Source: Bacillota bacterium
GTDB lineage: Bacteria > Bacillota > Clostridia > DSM-8532
Length of the DNA: 8,062 nt
Direction: 5' to 3'
Assembly (NCBI GenBank): GCA_023446675.1
Contig: JAEXPO010000622.1
Coordinates: 1-8,062 of the forward strand
Each line of letters opens with the position of its first letter. The first letter of the stretch is position 1. The notes beneath the pieces were generated by a model. It saw only the letters and a program-made list of their open reading frames with translations, was not told the DNA's origin and ran no database searches. The position numbers and the translations under genes are program-made. Positions 6,366 to 8,062 of the stretch are shown here, in pieces.

Positions 6366-7608
6366 ATACATGTCCAACACCGGGATAGACTTCAAACCGG
6401 GAATTTGCCCCAATACTTTCATAAAGCGCTTCGGCATGGGGCCAGCGAAGAAGGGGCGTATCCCCAAACAGCCGGTTTACCTGGTTTGCGGCAGGGGGAT
6501 CAAAGCTGTCCTCATAGGGCACGGAATCATTATTGTCCTCCCCGCCTATAAAGAAATACTGAGGAACCTCAGTAAATGCTTTCAGATTCATCCGCTCACT
6601 CACTAATGCAGGCAGGTCAGCCATCCCCACGGGATAGAGAAGGCTCTCCCCCTCATAAGCCTCAACAGGCGCAATCGGCCAACCTCCCGGCGAACCTACC
6701 GCCGCTGCGGTTACCTTTTCAGGATGAAGCAGGGTAAAGCGATTGGCAAACATAGCCGATGCGGAATAGCCAAAAAGCAGAAGCCCGTCCTCCAGGCCGG
6801 TTCCGCCTTCCATCAGCCTTTTCTGCGCATCCTCCGCCATGGCTAAAAGCTGTAAATCCAGCCGCTTTAAATCTCCCTCCGTTAAGGAAAGCGAATCCCG
6901 ATCAAGCGCATGGGTATAAATCTTTTCTGTTGCTTCCCAGCGTGGAAATATAGGCATTAACAGAGGGCATTCCAGCGTGTCCGCCATGGAAGCCAGCCTT
7001 TGAACAAGGTTCCTGGCAAGGGCGTCATGGAGCGCCATGGAATCGCTGACAATGCCCGAATTATTGACGGAAACCAAAAGATGGGGCGTGGTAACTTTTT
7101 CAGGAGTATAAAGATAATAAGGCCAAGAAAATCCTTTTTCGTCATTTTCTTCTATTTTTTCAAGGCGCTCTATATCCAAATCTGAAGCGATAAAATACTC
7201 GGAGGCATCGGGAGATTCCATGCCTAAAACAGCCTTGGCTGGAAAGGCATCGTTAAAATCAAGCTCCAGTGTATATACGCCTTTATCCAGCTCAATTGAC
7301 CGGTTCATTTTGAGGCGGCTTCCCTCAATTGAAACCAGATGGGTTCCCACCTCGTCGGCAACGCTCACGGAAAGGCTCCCGGCTAATAGCCGGACGTTGA
7401 CATTAAACTGGTACCGACCCTTTTTAAGCACTACCAGAGTTAATCGGTCACTGTCATCTTTAAAAGGAATGGAATAAGAAAACAGCGGGAATCCTCCTGT
7501 TTCGGCCTTCATTTCCTCAAAACCCCATACCGTGCTTAAAAAAGCAGCAACAGCCAGCAAAACCCCACTGCACACCCCAGCCAGAAGTATTAAGCCTTTT
7601 TTCTTCAT
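6283..7608 (-). CDS. Membrane-anchored or secreted alpha/beta hydrolase (esterase-like)
   Basis: Predicted 441-residue extracytoplasmic hydrolase. MKKKGLILLAGVCSG and the hydrophobic run to about residue 29 form a signal peptide or signal anchor. The sequence LAGVC is not a valid lipobox because Val precedes Cys. Residues about 50-125 are beta-rich with alternating polar strands (LTLVVLKKGRYQFNVNVRL), like a small sandwich domain. From about 160 comes an alpha/beta hydrolase fold with an oxyanion-type segment SVNNSG (180-185), nucleophile elbow GYSAS (S282), likely acid D358 in GGEDNND and catalytic H413 in GVGHVF. This resembles PHB-depolymerase/feruloyl-esterase-like proteins, but the substrate is unknown. 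The ATG at 7608 is chosen over 7623 because GGAGG lies 5 nt before it. No clear promoter was found. The gene is divergent from the AraC-like regulator. Confidence 0.88.
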   Translation of the reverse strand: MKKKGLILLAGVCSGVLLAVAAFLSTVWGFEEMKAETGGFPLFSYSIPFKDDSDRLTLVVLKKGRYQFNVNVRLLAGSLSVSVADEVGTHLVSIEGSRLKMNRSIELDKGVYTLELDFNDAFPAKAVLGMESPDASEYFIASDLDIERLEKIEENDEKGFSWPYYLYTPEKVTTPHLLVSVNNSGIVSDSMALHDALARNLVQRLASMADTLECPLLMPIFPRWEATEKIYTHALDRDSLSLTEGDLKRLDLQLLAMAEDAQKRLMEGGTGLEDGLLLFGYSASAMFANRFTLLHPEKVTAAAVGSPGGWPIAPVEAYEGESLLYPVGMADLPALVSERMNLKAFTEVPQYFFIGGEDNNDSVPYEDSFDPPAANQVNRLFGDTPLLRWPHAEALYESIGANSRFEVYPGVGHVFTAEMEAEVTAFYRNACKNQPVPSPVP

Positions 7609-7613
7609 TTTAT

Positions 7614-7618
7614 CCTCC
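7614..7618 (-). promoter_or_regulatory. Ribosome-binding site that sets the hydrolase start at 7608
   Basis: On the minus strand GGAGG is followed by ATAAA and then ATG at 7608. The upstream in-frame ATG at 7623 would place this SD inside the coding region (encoding AED) and has no SD of its own. Confidence 0.8.
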
Positions 7619-7710
7619 GCCATGCAATTATAAGCTAAATGTTATCTTATGCCGCAGCTGAAAGCAATAAGCCTCTAAAACTTCGCTTACTCTCACCTTC
7701 TTCCTGCCGC

Positions 7711-7728
7711 CCTTTTATGATTAAAAGG
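7711..7728. promoter_or_regulatory. 18-bp palindrome in the divergent intergenic region (possible operator)
   Basis: CCTTTTA (7711-7717) and TAAAAGG (7722-7728) are perfect inverted repeats around TGAT. The element sits between the divergent hydrolase and AraC-like genes, about 23 bp upstream of the regulator's candidate promoter. No U-run follows on either strand, so a terminator is unlikely. An operator for a dimeric regulator is plausible but unproven. The rest of the 232-bp gap shows nothing else clear. Confidence 0.4.
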
Positions 7729-7750
7729 CGAGACACGGATACAAGGGGCA

Positions 7751-7779
7751 TTTCACTTTAATCCTTCATGCTTTATAAT
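7751..7779 (+). promoter_or_regulatory. Candidate promoter of the AraC-like gene
   Basis: A perfect -10 TATAAT lies at 7774-7779. The -35 region 17 bp upstream (TTTCAC, 7751-7756) is poor, as expected for a promoter that needs an activator. Transcription from here would begin near 7786 and exclude the in-frame ATG at 7778, supporting the start at 7841. Confidence 0.45.
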
Positions 7780-7840
7780 GGGATCCGAGCGGAACTTTAA
7801 AGCCCAGCAGCGGTTTGTTTCCAGGGAGATAAAGGAGCCT

Positions 7841-8062
7841 ATGATACACAGGGAATTGCAGGATATTAACCCTTATGTACGGGTGTGTGCCATAACAAAA
7901 ACCCATCCGGGCTGGAAGCTGGTGGACAGGATTATCTATGATCACCAGCTGGTACTTACAATAAGCGGAAGCGGCGAGACGGTTATTGACGGAAAAAGGT
8001 ATAAAAGCCCTGCCGGGAGCTTTTTCCTCGTTAAGCCCGATACCCTTCACTCCTTCTATGCC
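7841..8062 (+). CDS. AraC-family transcriptional regulator, N-terminal cupin domain (partial)
   Basis: The frame runs off the right edge after 74 codons and shows only the effector-binding half. The pattern WKLVDRIIYDHQLVLTISGSG, then ETVIDGKRYKSPAGSFFLVKP, then DTLHSF fits the cupin-like AraC_binding domain common in Firmicutes: arm, RxIYDxxL strand, G-x-G turn, PG-x-x-FLVKP and the final H-S-F. The DNA-binding HTH pair expected at the C-terminus is beyond the window, so the family call rests on this domain alone; a cupin-only protein is the alternative. AAAGGAG lies 3 nt before ATG 7841, a tight but strong site. An in-frame ATG at 7778 lies within the candidate -10 box and lacks an SD. Divergent orientation suggests control of the hydrolase gene. 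Confidence 0.75.
   Translation, partial: MIHRELQDINPYVRVCAITKTHPGWKLVDRIIYDHQLVLTISGSGETVIDGKRYKSPAGSFFLVKPDTLHSFYA

Noticed and set aside
7560..7608. Lipoprotein signal in the hydrolase (LAGVC)
   Set aside because: Val directly before Cys breaks the lipobox rule; a plain signal peptide or anchor is more likely.
7627..7632. TATAAT on the minus strand just before the hydrolase gene
   Set aside because: Transcription would start about 12 nt from the ATG and cut into the SD region, and no -35 lies at a proper distance.
7778..7840. Upstream in-frame ATG extending the AraC-like protein by 21 residues
   Set aside because: It overlaps the candidate -10 box and has no SD, while 7841 has AAAGGAG.
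1..8062. Mobile element, CRISPR, prophage or resistance island
   Set aside because: No transposase, integrase, repeat-spacer pattern, terminal repeats or target duplications were seen; the APH-like kinase alone does not indicate resistance.

Overview
The window looks like chromosomal DNA from a moderate-GC member of the Firmicutes, most likely Clostridia. The reasons are a T-box leader upstream of ileS, strong Shine-Dalgarno sites close to the anti-SD complement, short AT-rich intergenic regions, a TTG-started small lipoprotein, and genes of clostridial character (DUF402, CotS/APH-like kinase, AraC with cupin domain). No tRNA, rRNA, CRISPR array, transposase or phage gene is visible. All family names come from reading motifs; no database search was run.

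Layout. Positions 2-163 hold the last 53 codons of an unidentified plus-strand gene. It converges on ileS (minus, 367-3141), and a perfect 24-bp inverted repeat at 256-310 can terminate both. Upstream of ileS, on the minus strand, lie a T-box leader (about 3588-3239) with an AUC specifier, a UGGU acceptor-pairing bulge and an attenuator, and a candidate promoter near 3592-3620. A previously unlisted 35-residue lipoprotein gene (minus, 3729-3836) is divergent from a 95-residue protein with a beta-barrel-like look (plus, 3935-4222).

Positions 4363-6365 form the most interesting unit: an APH-family kinase followed 26 bp later by a protein joining a Nudix hydrolase domain to a DUF402 (FomD/Ntdp-like) domain in one reading frame. 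All three predicted activities work on phosphate esters or nucleotides, so the pair may be a small-molecule phosphorylation and nucleotide-processing module. Its substrate cannot be read from the sequence.

The fusion gene runs tail-to-tail into a membrane-anchored alpha/beta hydrolase (minus, 6283-7608). Their coding regions overlap by 83 bp, with no room for a terminator between them. Across a 232-bp divergent intergenic region the window ends in the cupin-like N-terminal part of a probable AraC-family regulator (plus, from 7841), a natural candidate to control the hydrolase gene.
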